From positions 186,001 to 250,000 of the forward strand of contig NZ_JAINVV010000001.1 of assembly GCF_019880585.1 (NCBI RefSeq): a stretch of DNA of 64,000 bases, written 5' to 3'. This stretch comes from Sphingomonas colocasiae (GTDB lineage Bacteria > Pseudomonadota > Alphaproteobacteria > Sphingomonadales > Sphingomonadaceae). The translations under genes and the position numbers were made by a program. Below the pieces are notes generated by a model. That model was not told the DNA's origin, did no database searches, and was given only the letters and a program-made list of their open reading frames with translations. Of this stretch, positions 54,796-63,722 are shown in pieces; position 1 is the first letter of the stretch, and the number at the start of each line of letters is the position of its first letter.

Positions 54796-55056
54796 TCAGG
54801 GGCTCTTCGGCTGGTTGTTGCCGCGAGCAGCGACGACGACACCGAGGACGATCATGCTGATGGCGCCGACCGCGAGGATCAGGCTGCTGCTGCTTGCCTG
54901 GCTCTCACCGGTCATGGCCGCATCGCTGCGAACCGATTTGGAAGCCGCCGTCGAAACCGAAAGCTTTGCAGCGGGGCTCGACGTCTGAGCGAGCAGGGGC
55001 GTGCCAGCCATGCTGAGCGCGACCATCACCGCCATCGAGATTTTACCCAAACGCAT
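54796..55056 (-). CDS. Small exported or membrane protein of unknown function
   Basis: About 86 residues. A signal-peptide-like start (MRLGKISMAVMVALSMAGTP then LLAQ) is followed by a Ser/Ala-rich stretch and a C-terminal membrane helix (LILAVGAISMIVLGVVVAAR) with a short polar tail. AAGGGAG lies 8 nt before the ATG at 55056, and the gene has its own terminator, so it is a real, separately expressed gene. Similar short proteins occur beside sphingomonad exopolysaccharide genes. No function known. Confidence 0.75.
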   Translation of the reverse strand: MRLGKISMAVMVALSMAGTPLLAQTSSPAAKLSVSTAASKSVRSDAAMTGESQASSSSLILAVGAISMIVLGVVVAARGNNQPKSP

Positions 55057-55486
55057 ATTCTTGCTCCCTTTGCAGCAACCGGCCTCTTGATTTCGCTGCG
55101 AAACACAAGCTTCAAAAGCTATCACGCGCAAAAACAAGCACAAGCCATTCGCATAAGCCGCACCCGACGCCGGCCCTCGTAAGCAAAGCGGTTATGACGC
55201 ATAAAGTTCCGCGGGGGAAATCATTTGATGCAACCCGTTGGCAAAAATCGACCAAGCGTTGCGGCGTAGCAACAAGTTCAGAATTTTTAACCATATTTTG
55301 GTATGAAATGCCGGGCCGCGACCCTGGTTTTGACATTATCGGCGGTTTTGCAATGGCGCGCGCGGATGTGCGATCTGGCATCATATCGGGTTGCCGATAT
55401 CGGGCCCCATCGCGGCAGCGCAGTACCCGGCTTTGCGCGCGCCGAGCCGACGGGCTATGGCGCGATTACACGGTGTTCTGGACGAT
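55057..55486. other. Divergent intergenic region with AT-rich core
   Basis: These 430 nt between divergent genes show no convincing gene. The part 55190-55320 is distinctly AT-richer (TCAGAATTTTTAACCATATT) than the flanks and probably carries promoters in both directions. A short hairpin-like stretch, GCGTTGCGGCGTAGCAAC, lies at about 55257. Confidence 0.5.
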
Positions 55487-56275
55487 ATGCTGTATTCGAG
55501 ATTGAAACGATGGACCCGGCGGCGAAAGGCGGAGCCAGTGGCGCGGGTGCCCGACGGGCTGCGCATCTACGCGATCGGCGATATCCATGGCCGTCTCGAT
55601 CTGTTCGAGGCTCTGCTCGCCCGGATCGATGCGGACAATGCGGATCGCCCGCCCGCCGATGTCAGGCTGATCCTGCTCGGCGACCTGATCGATCGCGGCC
55701 CATCCTCTCGTGGCGTGATCGAAAAGGCGATGGCGCTCAAACGCGCCAGCACGGCAGTGCGCATCCTGATGGGCAATCATGAGGAAGTGTTCCTTCGCGC
55801 GATCGAGGGCGACGCGCGCGCCACGCGGCTGTTGATCCGTGTCGGCGGGCGCGCGACCATGTTGAGCTACGGCTTCACCGACCAGGAATATCAGGATCTC
55901 GATTTCGATGCCTTGACCGCCCGGCTTGCCGAACATGTACCCGCCGCACATGTCGCCTTTATCGCTGGGTTCGAGGATATGATCGAATATGGCGATTATC
56001 TCTTCGTCCATGCCGGTATCCGCCCGGGCGTCGACCTGGCCGAACAGAGCGTCTCTGATCTGCGGTGGATCCGCGACGAATTCTTGCGGCATGACGGTTC
56101 GCATGGTCGCATCATCGTCCATGGCCACAGCATCAGCGACGATGTCGACCAGCGGCCCAATCGGATCGGTATCGATACCGGCGCGTTCGCATCGGGGCGC
56201 CTGACCGCGATCGCGCTCGAAGGCGCCGAACGCTGGTTCCTGCAGACCGGGGATATGGCGACGGTCGCCGCCTGA
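55487..56275 (+). CDS. Metallophosphoesterase (serine/threonine phosphatase-like)
   Basis: About 262 residues with the calcineurin-like motif set in order: IYAIGDIHGRLDLFEALLA, LILLGDLIDRGPSSRGVIE, VRILMGNHEEVFLRAI, YLFVHAGIRPGVDL and IIVHGHSISDD. Two metals bound by these residues drive phosphoester hydrolysis. The class includes PrpE/Ser-Thr phosphatases often found in polysaccharide loci. ATG 55487 was chosen (MLYSRLKRWTRRRK); upstream in-frame starts have no conserved sequence. It converges with the wecC-like gene. Confidence 0.85.
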   Translation: MLYSRLKRWTRRRKAEPVARVPDGLRIYAIGDIHGRLDLFEALLARIDADNADRPPADVRLILLGDLIDRGPSSRGVIEKAMALKRASTAVRILMGNHEEVFLRAIEGDARATRLLIRVGGRATMLSYGFTDQEYQDLDFDALTARLAEHVPAAHVAFIAGFEDMIEYGDYLFVHAGIRPGVDLAEQSVSDLRWIRDEFLRHDGSHGRIIVHGHSISDDVDQRPNRIGIDTGAFASGRLTAIALEGAERWFLQTGDMATVAA

Positions 56276-56286
56276 TTGGATGCGCG

Positions 56287-57585
56287 TCAGCCGGCCAGGC
56301 GAAGATCCTGCTCCACGCGCCGATTCTTCGGCTGGTCCGGCCAGATGCCGCGCGTGTCGTAGACCCATTTGTCGGCGCGCTCGTCGGCAGGGACCGATTT
56401 GAACACGTCGTGATCGACCAGCACGATGAAGATCGGGCAAGTCGCGAGAGCGGTGTCGATATCGACCAACTCGGCGCCAGTTCCGTCGAATGCCGAGGGA
56501 AGCACGTTGGCGTGCGGCTCGACGATCTTGATACGGCCGCCATGTTTTTGTGCCAGCGCTTCCGCCACCTTCAGCGCGGGGCTTTCGCGGAAATCGTCGA
56601 TATTGGGTTTGAAGGCGAGGCCAAGGCAGGCAACCGTTGCACCAGGCAGTGATTCGACCAGAGCATTGGCCTTTTCAATGACATAGTCGGTCTTGCCGTC
56701 ATTTACCTCGCGTGCAGTGCGGATAAGCGGCGTGTTCGCCGGATCTGCATGGACCAGGAACCAGGGATCGACCGCGATGCAATGGCCACCGACGCCGGGG
56801 CCGGGCTGCAGGATGTTGACGCGCGGATGGCGGTTGGCCAGCCGGATCACTTCCCAGACATCGAGTTCCATCGTGTCCGCGACGCGCGAAAGCTCGTTGG
56901 CGAAGGCGATGTTGACGTCGCGAAAGGCGTTTTCGGTCAGCTTCACCATCTCGGCGGCGCGCGCATTGGTGGTGATGCACTGGCCGCGCACGAAACGCCG
57001 GTAGAAGGTGAGCGCCTTGCGGGCGCAGCGCGGTGTGATGCCGCCGATGCAGCGGTCATTGTCGATCAGTTCGACGAGGATGCGGCCGGGCAGCACGCGT
57101 TCCGGGCAATAGGCGATCGCGATATCGGCGGCCTCACCGGTCTTTCCGGGCACGCGCAGGTCGGGGCGAAGCTGGGATAGCAGATCACGCACCTTTTCGG
57201 TTGTGCCGACGGGCGAGGTCGATTCCAGGATCACGGTGTCGCCCGGCTTGAGCACGGTGGCGATGCTGGTCGCGGCTTGAAGAATATAGCCGATATCCGG
57301 AACATGATCGGGGCCGAACGGAGTCGGCACGGCGATCAGGAACACGTCCGCGGCTTCGATCTGGGTGGATGCGCGCAGCGTGCCGCGCGCCACGACGCCC
57401 TGGACAAGCCCGTCGAGATCGACTTCCTCGATATGGACGCGCCCGGAGGACACGGTTTCGACGACATGCTCGCTGACGTCGATGCCCAGAACCGAGCAGC
57501 CCGAGCGCGCGATCACGGCCGCGGTGGGCAATCCGATATAGCCGAGGCCGAGAACGACGACTTTAGGCGGGCAATCCGAAAGCAT
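56287..57585 (-). CDS. wecC: UDP-N-acetyl-D-mannosamine dehydrogenase
   Basis: A 432-residue NAD enzyme oxidising UDP-ManNAc to UDP-ManNAcA. It shows VVVLGLGYIGLPTAAVIARS, ESTSPVGTTEKVRDLL, YCPERVLPGRILVEL, KLTENAFRDVNIAFANEL and the catalytic cysteine in GPGVGGHCIAVDPWFLV. This is the WecC subgroup rather than UDP-glucose dehydrogenase. Its start overlaps the end of the epimerase gene by 23 nt, so the two make UDP-ManNAcA from UDP-GlcNAc. Confidence 0.92.
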   Translation of the reverse strand: MLSDCPPKVVVLGLGYIGLPTAAVIARSGCSVLGIDVSEHVVETVSSGRVHIEEVDLDGLVQGVVARGTLRASTQIEAADVFLIAVPTPFGPDHVPDIGYILQAATSIATVLKPGDTVILESTSPVGTTEKVRDLLSQLRPDLRVPGKTGEAADIAIAYCPERVLPGRILVELIDNDRCIGGITPRCARKALTFYRRFVRGQCITTNARAAEMVKLTENAFRDVNIAFANELSRVADTMELDVWEVIRLANRHPRVNILQPGPGVGGHCIAVDPWFLVHADPANTPLIRTAREVNDGKTDYVIEKANALVESLPGATVACLGLAFKPNIDDFRESPALKVAEALAQKHGGRIKIVEPHANVLPSAFDGTGAELVDIDTALATCPIFIVLVDHDVFKSVPADERADKWVYDTRGIWPDQPKNRRVEQDLRLAG

Positions 57586-58702
57586 GGGCGACGATCCTCG
57601 CTATGCGCTGGCTGCTCTGTCCGTCACCAAAGGGGTTATGGGCATGCGCCATCGCTGACCAGGCGGCGTTATCGTCCAGCAGCGTAAATATTTCGGAAAC
57701 GATGCGGTCCTCGCTCGTGCCGATCAGCCTGGCCGTACCCGCCGTAACGCCTTCCGGCCGTTCGGTCGTCTCGCGCATCACCAGCACCGGCTTGCCGAGC
57801 GCGGGGGCTTCCTCCTGCACGCCGCCGCTATCGGTCAGCACGATATGGCAGGCGCCGAGCAGGCGCACGAAATGCGGATAATCGAGCGGTTCGATCAGCG
57901 CGACATTCGTCTTGTCCGCCAGCAGGCCGTCCATCGCGCTGCGGACATTGGGGTTGGGGTGAACGGGAAACACGATCGCGATGTCTTCTCGTTCGGCGAT
58001 CCGGCGGATGGCGCGCGCGATGCTGGCCATGCCATCGCCGAAATTCTCGCGGCGATGCGTGGTCACCGCGATGATCCGCTTGCCCGCGAACGGCGCGAGC
58101 ACCGGATCGAGCCCGGCGGCGAGCGCGGGTGTCTGGGTGATCCTGGCGACGGTCGCATGCAGCGCATCGATTACCGTGTTGCCGGTGACGTGGATGGTGC
58201 CGGCCGCCACATTCTCGCGTGCCAGCGCCTGTGCCGCGGTTTCGGTGGGGGCGAAATGCTGATCGGCGATGCTGCCGACGATCTTGCGGTTCACTTCCTC
58301 CGGCCAGGGTTGATAGATATCGTAGCTGCGCAACCCCGCTTCGACATGGCTGACCGGGATCTTGCGGTAATAGGCGGCGAGCGCCCCGACCATCGCGGTC
58401 GCCGTATCGCCCTGAACGATGACGCGTTCGGGCTGTTCTCGATCATATGCCGCGCCAAGCTCGGACAGCAGGCGTGCGGTCAATTGATCGAGCGACTGGT
58501 TGGCCTGCATGAGGTCCAGATCGATATCGGGCGTCAGGCCGCTGATCTCGAGCACCTGATCGAGCAAGCCGCGATGTTGCGCTGTCACGCAGACGCGGGC
58601 TTCGATTCCGGGAACCGCGCGCAGCGCATGCACGACGGGAAATAGCTTGATGGCTTCGGGGCGGGTGCCGAACACCAGCATGACTTTGCGATTCTCGTTC
58701 AT
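57563..58702 (-). CDS. wecB: UDP-N-acetylglucosamine 2-epimerase (non-hydrolysing)
   Basis: A 379-residue epimerase making UDP-ManNAc. Motifs are VMLVFGTRPEAIKLFPVVHA, VQGDTATAMVGALAAYY, SHVEAGLRSYDIYQPWPEEV, ITVTTHRRENFG-like sequence and LTDSGGVQEEAPALGKPVLV. It is the first gene of the two-gene wecB-wecC unit. The upstream 247 nt to sodC form a divergent promoter region without another gene. Confidence 0.94.
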   Translation of the reverse strand: MNENRKVMLVFGTRPEAIKLFPVVHALRAVPGIEARVCVTAQHRGLLDQVLEISGLTPDIDLDLMQANQSLDQLTARLLSELGAAYDREQPERVIVQGDTATAMVGALAAYYRKIPVSHVEAGLRSYDIYQPWPEEVNRKIVGSIADQHFAPTETAAQALARENVAAGTIHVTGNTVIDALHATVARITQTPALAAGLDPVLAPFAGKRIIAVTTHRRENFGDGMASIARAIRRIAEREDIAIVFPVHPNPNVRSAMDGLLADKTNVALIEPLDYPHFVRLLGACHIVLTDSGGVQEEAPALGKPVLVMRETTERPEGVTAGTARLIGTSEDRIVSEIFTLLDDNAAWSAMAHAHNPFGDGQSSQRIARIVAHAFGLPA

Positions 58703-58894
58703 GCGGAGCCTGTTAGCAGAATCCTCTTACCAATCACTGTATCGCGCCAAGGCCGGCATTTTCCACGGCGGATGGCTCAGCATCAGGCCGGCGGATTCAC
58801 CGCGCACACGGCCCCGGCGTTTCCGCCGGTCTCCGGCCGCGCTCGGTGCCCGATCCGGCGGCAAATCCCGATGCGCACATGTTGAACTTGAACC

Positions 58895-58920
58895 GGAACT
58901 GCTGTCGTGCTTGTTGCGTT
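58895..58920 (+). promoter_or_regulatory. EcfG-type general stress promoter of sodC
   Basis: GGAAC at 58895-58899 and CGTT at 58917-58920 are separated by 17 nt, exactly the alphaproteobacterial EcfG sigma-factor consensus (GGAAC-N16/17-CGTT). The -10 element ends 29 nt before the sodC ATG, leaving a short leader that carries AGGAG. Confidence 0.75.
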
Positions 58921-58949
58921 TTATTCTCAATGCCCCAGGAGACTGCGAA

Positions 58950-59504
58950 ATGACCGGCCTTGCCAAGCCTTTCTCTCTAGCCGCCATGACCGGTTTTGCG
59001 TTGCTTGGGGCTTGCGCCGCGAATGATGCGGCGACCGCCGATGCCTCCGCTGCTGCCGCGCCGGACGCGCGCGCGCCGCTTTACACCGCCAGCGGTACGG
59101 CGGCGGGCGAGGGGCGCATCGTCGAGACCGCGTCCGGCCTGAAGCTGACTGTTACTGCCCAGGGCATTCCCGCGGGCATTCATGGTATTCATGTCCATAC
59201 CACCGGCAAATGCGAGGCGCCCGATTTCCAGACCGCGGGCGGCCACTGGAACCCGACGGCACGCCAGCATGGCCACGACAATCCGCAGGGCGCGCATAGC
59301 GGCGACCTGCCCAACATCACTATCGGCGCGGACGGCACCGGATCGCTCACCATCGATTTGTCTGGCGCGAAACTGAGCGGCGAGGGCGGCCTGCTCGATG
59401 CTGACGGCGCCGCGCTGGTGATCCATGCGACGGCTGACGACATGAAGACCGATCCTTCGGGCAACAGTGGCGGCCGCATCGCCTGCGGCGTTTTCGCGGG
59501 GTAA
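58950..59504 (+). CDS. sodC: Superoxide dismutase [Cu-Zn], periplasmic
   Basis: A 184-residue SodC, removing superoxide in the periplasm. The N terminus MTGLAKPFSLAAMTGFALLG then AC is a possible lipoprotein signal (Cys22). The metal ligands are present: His81 and His83 in GIHGIHVHTTGKC, His99 in AGGHWNP, and QHGHDNPQGAHSGDLPN with the bridging His and Asp. Cys88 and Cys180 (RIACGVF) would form the disulfide. AGGAG precedes the ATG by 9 nt, and an EcfG-type promoter lies just upstream. Confidence 0.93.
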   Translation: MTGLAKPFSLAAMTGFALLGACAANDAATADASAAAAPDARAPLYTASGTAAGEGRIVETASGLKLTVTAQGIPAGIHGIHVHTTGKCEAPDFQTAGGHWNPTARQHGHDNPQGAHSGDLPNITIGADGTGSLTIDLSGAKLSGEGGLLDADGAALVIHATADDMKTDPSGNSGGRIACGVFAG

Positions 59505-59542
59505 CCTCCGCGCTGCGGGAAACCCTTACAAGAGCTGTGTAG

Positions 59543-59569
59543 CTGGATTCCCGCATCGGCGGGATCCAG
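59543..59569. terminator. Hairpin between sodC and the MFS gene
   Basis: CTGGATTCCCGC pairs with GCGGGATCCAG (11 bp with one bulged T; ATCG loop region). It lies between convergent genes, 38 nt after the sodC stop and 3 nt before the MFS stop. There is no T-tract. It resembles the CATTCCCGC-type palindromes of the first terminator at 322-367. Confidence 0.55.
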
Positions 59570-59572
59570 TGG

Positions 59573-60868
59573 TCAATCGCAGGCGCGGTGGAGCTTCTGC
59601 GCCAGCCAGGCCGAGATCAGGCACATCGCTGCGCTCAACAGCAGCTGATGCTCGATGGAAACGCCCAGCGCGCTCAGGCCGAGCGCGATCAGCGAGCCGA
59701 CCACCATCGCGCCCGAATTGACGATGTTGTTGGCCGCGACGGTTCGCGCCGCCTGGCTCTTGTCGACGCTGGTGGTGAGGAAGGCGTAGAGCGGCACCAC
59801 GAACATGCCGCCGCTGATCGCGATGCCGAGCAGGCTGCCGAGCAGCGGGATCACCATATGGTGATTGAGGAATTCGCCGATGCCGTACAGGCGGCCATCG
59901 GCGGCGCCACCCCATTGGGTGCACACGAAATAGAAGGCGACGACGAACATCGCCATCACGAGCACCGACGCCGGCGCATAGCGCGCCGAAACCTTGCCCT
60001 TGAGCAGCCGGTTGATCGCGATCGATCCGATGGCGATGCCGATCGAGAAGACCGCGAGGAACAGGCTGGCCACAGCCTTGTCGGCGGTCAGCACATTCTT
60101 GGCGAGCGGCGGGAACTGGATGAACAGCACCGCGCCGATCGTCCAGAAGAAGCTGATCGAGACGATCGCCAGATAGAGATGGCGGATGTGCATGGTGCCG
60201 CGCACCAGCGCGACCGATGCGCGGATCACGTGCCAGTCGATGCTGTGATCCTCGTGCACGGGTGGGGCGGGGGGAACCTGCCGCCCGGCGAAATAACCGA
60301 TGACGGCGGTGATCACGACGCCGATCGCCGCGATTTCCACCGGGATCACCCCGGCCAGGATCGTGCCCGCCAGGATCGCGATATAGGTGCCGGCCTCGAC
60401 CAGCCCGGTGCCGCCGAGCACTTCATCCTTTTCCAGGTGCTGGGGCAGGATCGCGTATTTGATCGGGCCGAAAAAGGTGGAATGGATGCCCATCGCGAAC
60501 AGCGCGAGCAGCAGCAGCGGGATCGCCAGCAGTTTCACCGCATAGCCCTGCCACGCCAGCACCAGTCCCGCCGCGCCGACCAGCATGATCAGGATCTCGC
60601 AGAATTTGACGATGCGGATGATCTTCGCCTTGTCGATCGAATCGGCAAGCTGGCCCGACATGGCGGACAGCAGGAAGAAGGGCAGGATGAAGATGCCCGT
60701 GGCGATGCCGCTGAAGATCGTTTCCGACGCGGCGTCGTTATAGACGCCGTAGACGACGAACAGGACCATCGCCTGTTTGAAGAGATTGTCGTTGAAGGCG
60801 CCGAGGAGCTGCGTGACGAACAGCGGCAGGAATCGGCGGCGTGAAAGGAGCCCGAGCGAAGTTTGCAT
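59573..60868 (-). CDS. MFS transporter, LplT-like
   Basis: About 431 residues with roughly 12 membrane helices. FVTQLLGAFNDNLFKQAMVL is the same N-terminal motif as in the MFS half of the large lipid fusion protein at 12304, and GIHSTFFGPIKYAILPQHLE is shared too. In E. coli LplT flips lysophospholipids across the inner membrane. Here a free-standing copy exists beside the fused one. It is divergent from pgsA, a phospholipid gene, which supports a lipid role. The start is 60868; the upstream frame overlaps the promoter region. Confidence 0.85.
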   Translation of the reverse strand: MQTSLGLLSRRRFLPLFVTQLLGAFNDNLFKQAMVLFVVYGVYNDAASETIFSGIATGIFILPFFLLSAMSGQLADSIDKAKIIRIVKFCEILIMLVGAAGLVLAWQGYAVKLLAIPLLLLALFAMGIHSTFFGPIKYAILPQHLEKDEVLGGTGLVEAGTYIAILAGTILAGVIPVEIAAIGVVITAVIGYFAGRQVPPAPPVHEDHSIDWHVIRASVALVRGTMHIRHLYLAIVSISFFWTIGAVLFIQFPPLAKNVLTADKAVASLFLAVFSIGIAIGSIAINRLLKGKVSARYAPASVLVMAMFVVAFYFVCTQWGGAADGRLYGIGEFLNHHMVIPLLGSLLGIAISGGMFVVPLYAFLTTSVDKSQAARTVAANNIVNSGAMVVGSLIALGLSALGVSIEHQLLLSAAMCLISAWLAQKLHRACD

Positions 60869-61021
60869 GGATCGGTGAATTCGCTCCGAGGTCTGTCCGT
60901 CGCAGTTCCATAGCGGATCGCGCACGCGCATCCAACGCAAAGTCTCGATATCGGTCGCGAATGTCATCCGGCGCGCTCGGCGCTTCCACGGCGGGCGATC
61001 AGGCTCTATGGGGAAGGCAGG

Positions 61022-61573
61022 ATGCTGACGCTGCCGAACCTGCTCACTTTGTCGCGGATCTTCGCCGTTCCGCTGCTCGTATTCCTGTTGTGGCCGACGC
61101 CCAGGCCATTCGACTATTTCCTGGCGTTCGCGCTGTATTGCCTGATGGGCATCACCGACTATTTCGACGGCTATCTGGCGCGCGCCAAGGGCACGGTTTC
61201 GCGGCTGGGGGTTTTCCTGGATCCGATTGCCGACAAGATCATGGTGGCCGCGGTGATCGTGATGCTCGTCTTCATCGACGATATCCGCAATTATCATATC
61301 ATCGCGGCGCTGGTGATCCTGCTGCGCGAGATCATGGTTTCAGGCTTGCGTGAATTCCTGGCGGGATTGAGCGTCTCGGTGCCGGTCAGCCAGCTCGCCA
61401 AGTGGAAGACCACGTTCCAGCTCATTTCGCTCGGCGCGCTGATTCTGGCGGGGGCGGTGCCATATTGGCCATGGGTGCACGATGTCGGGCTGATCAGCCT
61501 GTGGGGGGCGGCTTTGCTGACCCTGCTGACCGGCTGGGACTATCTGCGCGTCGGCCTGAAGCATATGGACTGA
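61022..61573 (+). CDS. pgsA: CDP-diacylglycerol--glycerol-3-phosphate 3-phosphatidyltransferase
   Basis: A 183-residue membrane enzyme making phosphatidylglycerol phosphate. The CDP-alcohol phosphotransferase motif is complete: Asp46-x2-Asp49-Gly-x2-Ala-Arg-x8-Gly63-x3-Asp67-x3-Asp71 in DYFDGYLARAKGTVSRLGVF plus LDPIAD. Four to five membrane helices are present. It starts an apparent pgsA-YCII-moaD-moaE run, with gaps of 5 and 10 nt and a 4-nt overlap. Confidence 0.95.
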   Translation: MLTLPNLLTLSRIFAVPLLVFLLWPTPRPFDYFLAFALYCLMGITDYFDGYLARAKGTVSRLGVFLDPIADKIMVAAVIVMLVFIDDIRNYHIIAALVILLREIMVSGLREFLAGLSVSVPVSQLAKWKTTFQLISLGALILAGAVPYWPWVHDVGLISLWGAALLTLLTGWDYLRVGLKHMD

Positions 61574-61578
61574 CGAAC

Positions 61579-61968
61579 ATGGGCTTTCGTCTCGCGATCT
61601 CTTTGCTCCTTTGCCTGTCCGCCGCGCCCGTTCAGGCGGAGCAACCCGCAAGCATCGAGACGAACCGCTCGTTGTTCGCGATCGTCTATCGGCCCGGTCC
61701 GGCCTGGAAGGCGGGCGTTCCGATGGCGCAGCAGGGGTTGGGCGAACATGCCCGCTACATGAAGCGGCTCGTCGACGAGGGTGTCATCCATACCGCCGGC
61801 CCGCTCGGCGCGGATGGTGGGCTGGTGCTGTTGCATGCGCGCGATCTTGCCGCCGCCCAGTCGCTGATGGCGGCGGATCCGGCGGTTCTCGCCGGGCTGT
61901 TCGCCGGGGAAGTCCGGCCGTTCGCGCCGCGTTTCACCAGCGAACGCCCGCTGGCCGGCAAACCCTAG
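61579..61968 (+). CDS. YCII-related protein with signal peptide
   Basis: A 129-residue protein. The signal peptide FRLAISLLLCLSAAPVQA is followed by a YCII-type alpha-beta domain (LFAIVYRPGPAWKAGVPMAQ; QGLGEHARYMKRLVDEGVIH; LHARDLAAAQSLMAADPAVL). The family resembles muconolactone isomerase; most members are uncharacterised and few are exported as this one appears to be. It lies 5 nt after pgsA. Confidence 0.82.
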   Translation: MGFRLAISLLLCLSAAPVQAEQPASIETNRSLFAIVYRPGPAWKAGVPMAQQGLGEHARYMKRLVDEGVIHTAGPLGADGGLVLLHARDLAAAQSLMAADPAVLAGLFAGEVRPFAPRFTSERPLAGKP

Positions 61969-61978
61969 GACAGGCAGC

Positions 61979-62236
61979 ATGGCTATCGATTTCGTCTATT
62001 TCGCCTGGGTCCGCGAGGCGATCGGTCATGATGCCGAACGGCTCGACCCGCCCGCCGACGCCTTGACGGTCGCGGCGGTGATCGATTGGCTTTCCGGGCT
62101 GAGCGATGGTCATAAGCGGGCGTTTTTCGATCGATCGCGAATCCGGGCGGCGATCGATCAGGTGTTCGCGCCGCTTGACGCGCCTGTCGCGGGTGCGCGC
62201 GAGATCGCCTTTTTCCCGCCGGTTACCGGCGGATGA
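61979..62236 (+). CDS. moaD: Molybdopterin synthase small (sulfur carrier) subunit
   Basis: An 85-residue ubiquitin-fold sulfur carrier. It ends in FFPPVTGG, where the C-terminal Gly-Gly is adenylated and thiolated before giving sulfur to cyclic pyranopterin. The N-terminal IDFVYFAWVREAIGHDAERL is typical of MoaD. Its stop overlaps the moaE ATG. Confidence 0.93.
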   Translation: MAIDFVYFAWVREAIGHDAERLDPPADALTVAAVIDWLSGLSDGHKRAFFDRSRIRAAIDQVFAPLDAPVAGAREIAFFPPVTGG

Positions 62237-62676
62237 TCACCATCGCGGTCGGCGAGGCGGATTTCGATGTCGCGGCGCGGCTTGCCGAGCTTGAAGCGAT
62301 GGGCGGTGGCGCTGTCGCGAGCTTTACCGGCATTGTGCGCGGCGACGGCGGCCTGATCGCACTGGAACTCGAACATTATCCGGCGATGACGCATGAGGCG
62401 CTGACACGGCTGGCGGAAGATGCCGCGCGGCGATGGCCGTTGCTCGGAATTGTCCTGATACACCGCGTCGGGCGGATGGCTCCGGGCGAGCGGATCGTTT
62501 TCGTGGGGACGGCTTCGTCGCATCGCGCGGCGGCGCTCGATGCCTGCCATTTCCTGATCGACTGGCTGAAGACCGAAGCCCCGTTCTGGAAGAAGGAGCA
62601 TCGCGCCGACGGCAGCACATGGGTCGAGGCGCGTACCGCCGACGATGCGGCGCGCGATCGGTGGATCCGGGACTGA
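62233..62676 (+). CDS. moaE: Molybdopterin synthase large (catalytic) subunit
   Basis: A 147-residue MoaE, which with MoaD converts precursor Z to molybdopterin. Motifs are VASFTGIVRGDGGLIALELE, HYPAMTHEALTRLAEDAARR, IHRVGRMAPGERIVFVGTAS and the catalytic lysine region LKTEAPFWKKEHRADGSTWV. The cofactor would serve enzymes such as the sulfite-oxidase-like protein at 26566. Confidence 0.95.
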   Translation: MITIAVGEADFDVAARLAELEAMGGGAVASFTGIVRGDGGLIALELEHYPAMTHEALTRLAEDAARRWPLLGIVLIHRVGRMAPGERIVFVGTASSHRAAALDACHFLIDWLKTEAPFWKKEHRADGSTWVEARTADDAARDRWIRD

Positions 62677-62747
62677 CCTGAAGTCTCGTGCGGAAAGGGC
62701 CTGCCGCCCGCCTCGAAGTCACTCCAGGGCCGGCGCTCTGGGATCGC

Positions 62748-63662
62748 TCAGTCGGACGATCGGGTACTGGCCGAACGCAACACGTCGGCGAGCAGCCGGA
62801 AATCCTTTTCGCGAGGAGATCCCTTGCGCCACACCAGGGCGATTCGACGGGACGGCGAATCCGCATCCAGGGCGCGTGCCTCGATACTGGTTCCGCCCAA
62901 TATCCCGGCATCGAGCGCCATCTGGGGCAGCATCGTCACGCCCAGGCCGTTGTCGACCATTTGCACCAATGTATGAAGCGATGTGCCGAGCATCGATGCT
63001 TCGGCGCGGAGTTCGGGGCGATTGCAGGCGGCAAGAGCGTGATCCTTGAGGCAATGCCCGTCCTCGAGCAGCAGCAATCGGCTTTCGTCGATGGTATCGG
63101 CCTTGACCCTCTCCGGGAGATCGACACCCTCGTCGTGCGGAAAGGCGATGAACAGCCGGTCGTCGAACAGCGTTTCTCCCTCAACATCGCCACAGGCATA
63201 GGGCAGGGCGAGCAGGACGCAGTCGACCTGGCCATGATGCAGCGATTCGCATGCCGAGCGGCTGGTTTCCTCGCGCAGATAGAGTTTGAGCTCGGGCCAG
63301 TCGGCGCGGATGCGCGGCAGGATGCGGGGCAGCAGGAACGGAGCGATCGTCGGGATCACGCCCATGCGGAGGTCGCCCGACAGCGGTTTGCCCGCAGCGC
63401 GCGCCATCGCGGACAGCTCTTCGGCTTCGCGCAGCACGCGGATCGCCTTGTCGGTGATTCTTTCGCCCAGCGGCGTGAAGCGGACGACGCGGCGGGTGCG
63501 TTCGACCAGGGTGATGCCGATCAGCGACTCGAGTTCGCGCAGGCCCGCCGACAGCGTGGATTGGGTGACGAAGCACGCTTCCGCGGCGCGGCCGAAATGG
63601 CCGTGCTCGCGCAGGGCGACCAGATATTGAAGCTGCTTGAGCGTCGGCAAATATGTCGACAT
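62748..63662 (-). CDS. oxyR: Hydrogen-peroxide-responsive LysR-type regulator OxyR
   Basis: A 304-residue LysR regulator. The N-terminal helix-turn-helix is LKQLQYLVALREHGHFGRAA, followed by EACFVTQSTLSAGLRELESL. The redox pair is present in DGHCLKDHALAAC, with the two cysteines 9 apart as in E. coli OxyR (Cys199/Cys208), so peroxide sensing should work. It faces away from the TauE/SafE gene fragment; a target such as katG or ahpC is not inside this window. Confidence 0.92.
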   Translation of the reverse strand: MSTYLPTLKQLQYLVALREHGHFGRAAEACFVTQSTLSAGLRELESLIGITLVERTRRVVRFTPLGERITDKAIRVLREAEELSAMARAAGKPLSGDLRMGVIPTIAPFLLPRILPRIRADWPELKLYLREETSRSACESLHHGQVDCVLLALPYACGDVEGETLFDDRLFIAFPHDEGVDLPERVKADTIDESRLLLLEDGHCLKDHALAACNRPELRAEASMLGTSLHTLVQMVDNGLGVTMLPQMALDAGILGGTSIEARALDADSPSRRIALVWRKGSPREKDFRLLADVLRSASTRSSD

Positions 63663-63667
63663 TGATT

Positions 63668-63690
63668 ACCCCATACGATCAATATGGGTT
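63668..63690. promoter_or_regulatory. Inverted repeat upstream of oxyR
   Basis: CCCATA at 63670-63675 and TATGGG at 63683-63688, extended by near-matching bases on both sides, lie just before the oxyR start in an AT-rich patch. The position fits autoregulation or a promoter; binding by OxyR itself is a guess. Confidence 0.35.
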
Positions 63691-63722
63691 ATATCATCGA
63701 ATATGTGACTGTTTGAAGACGG

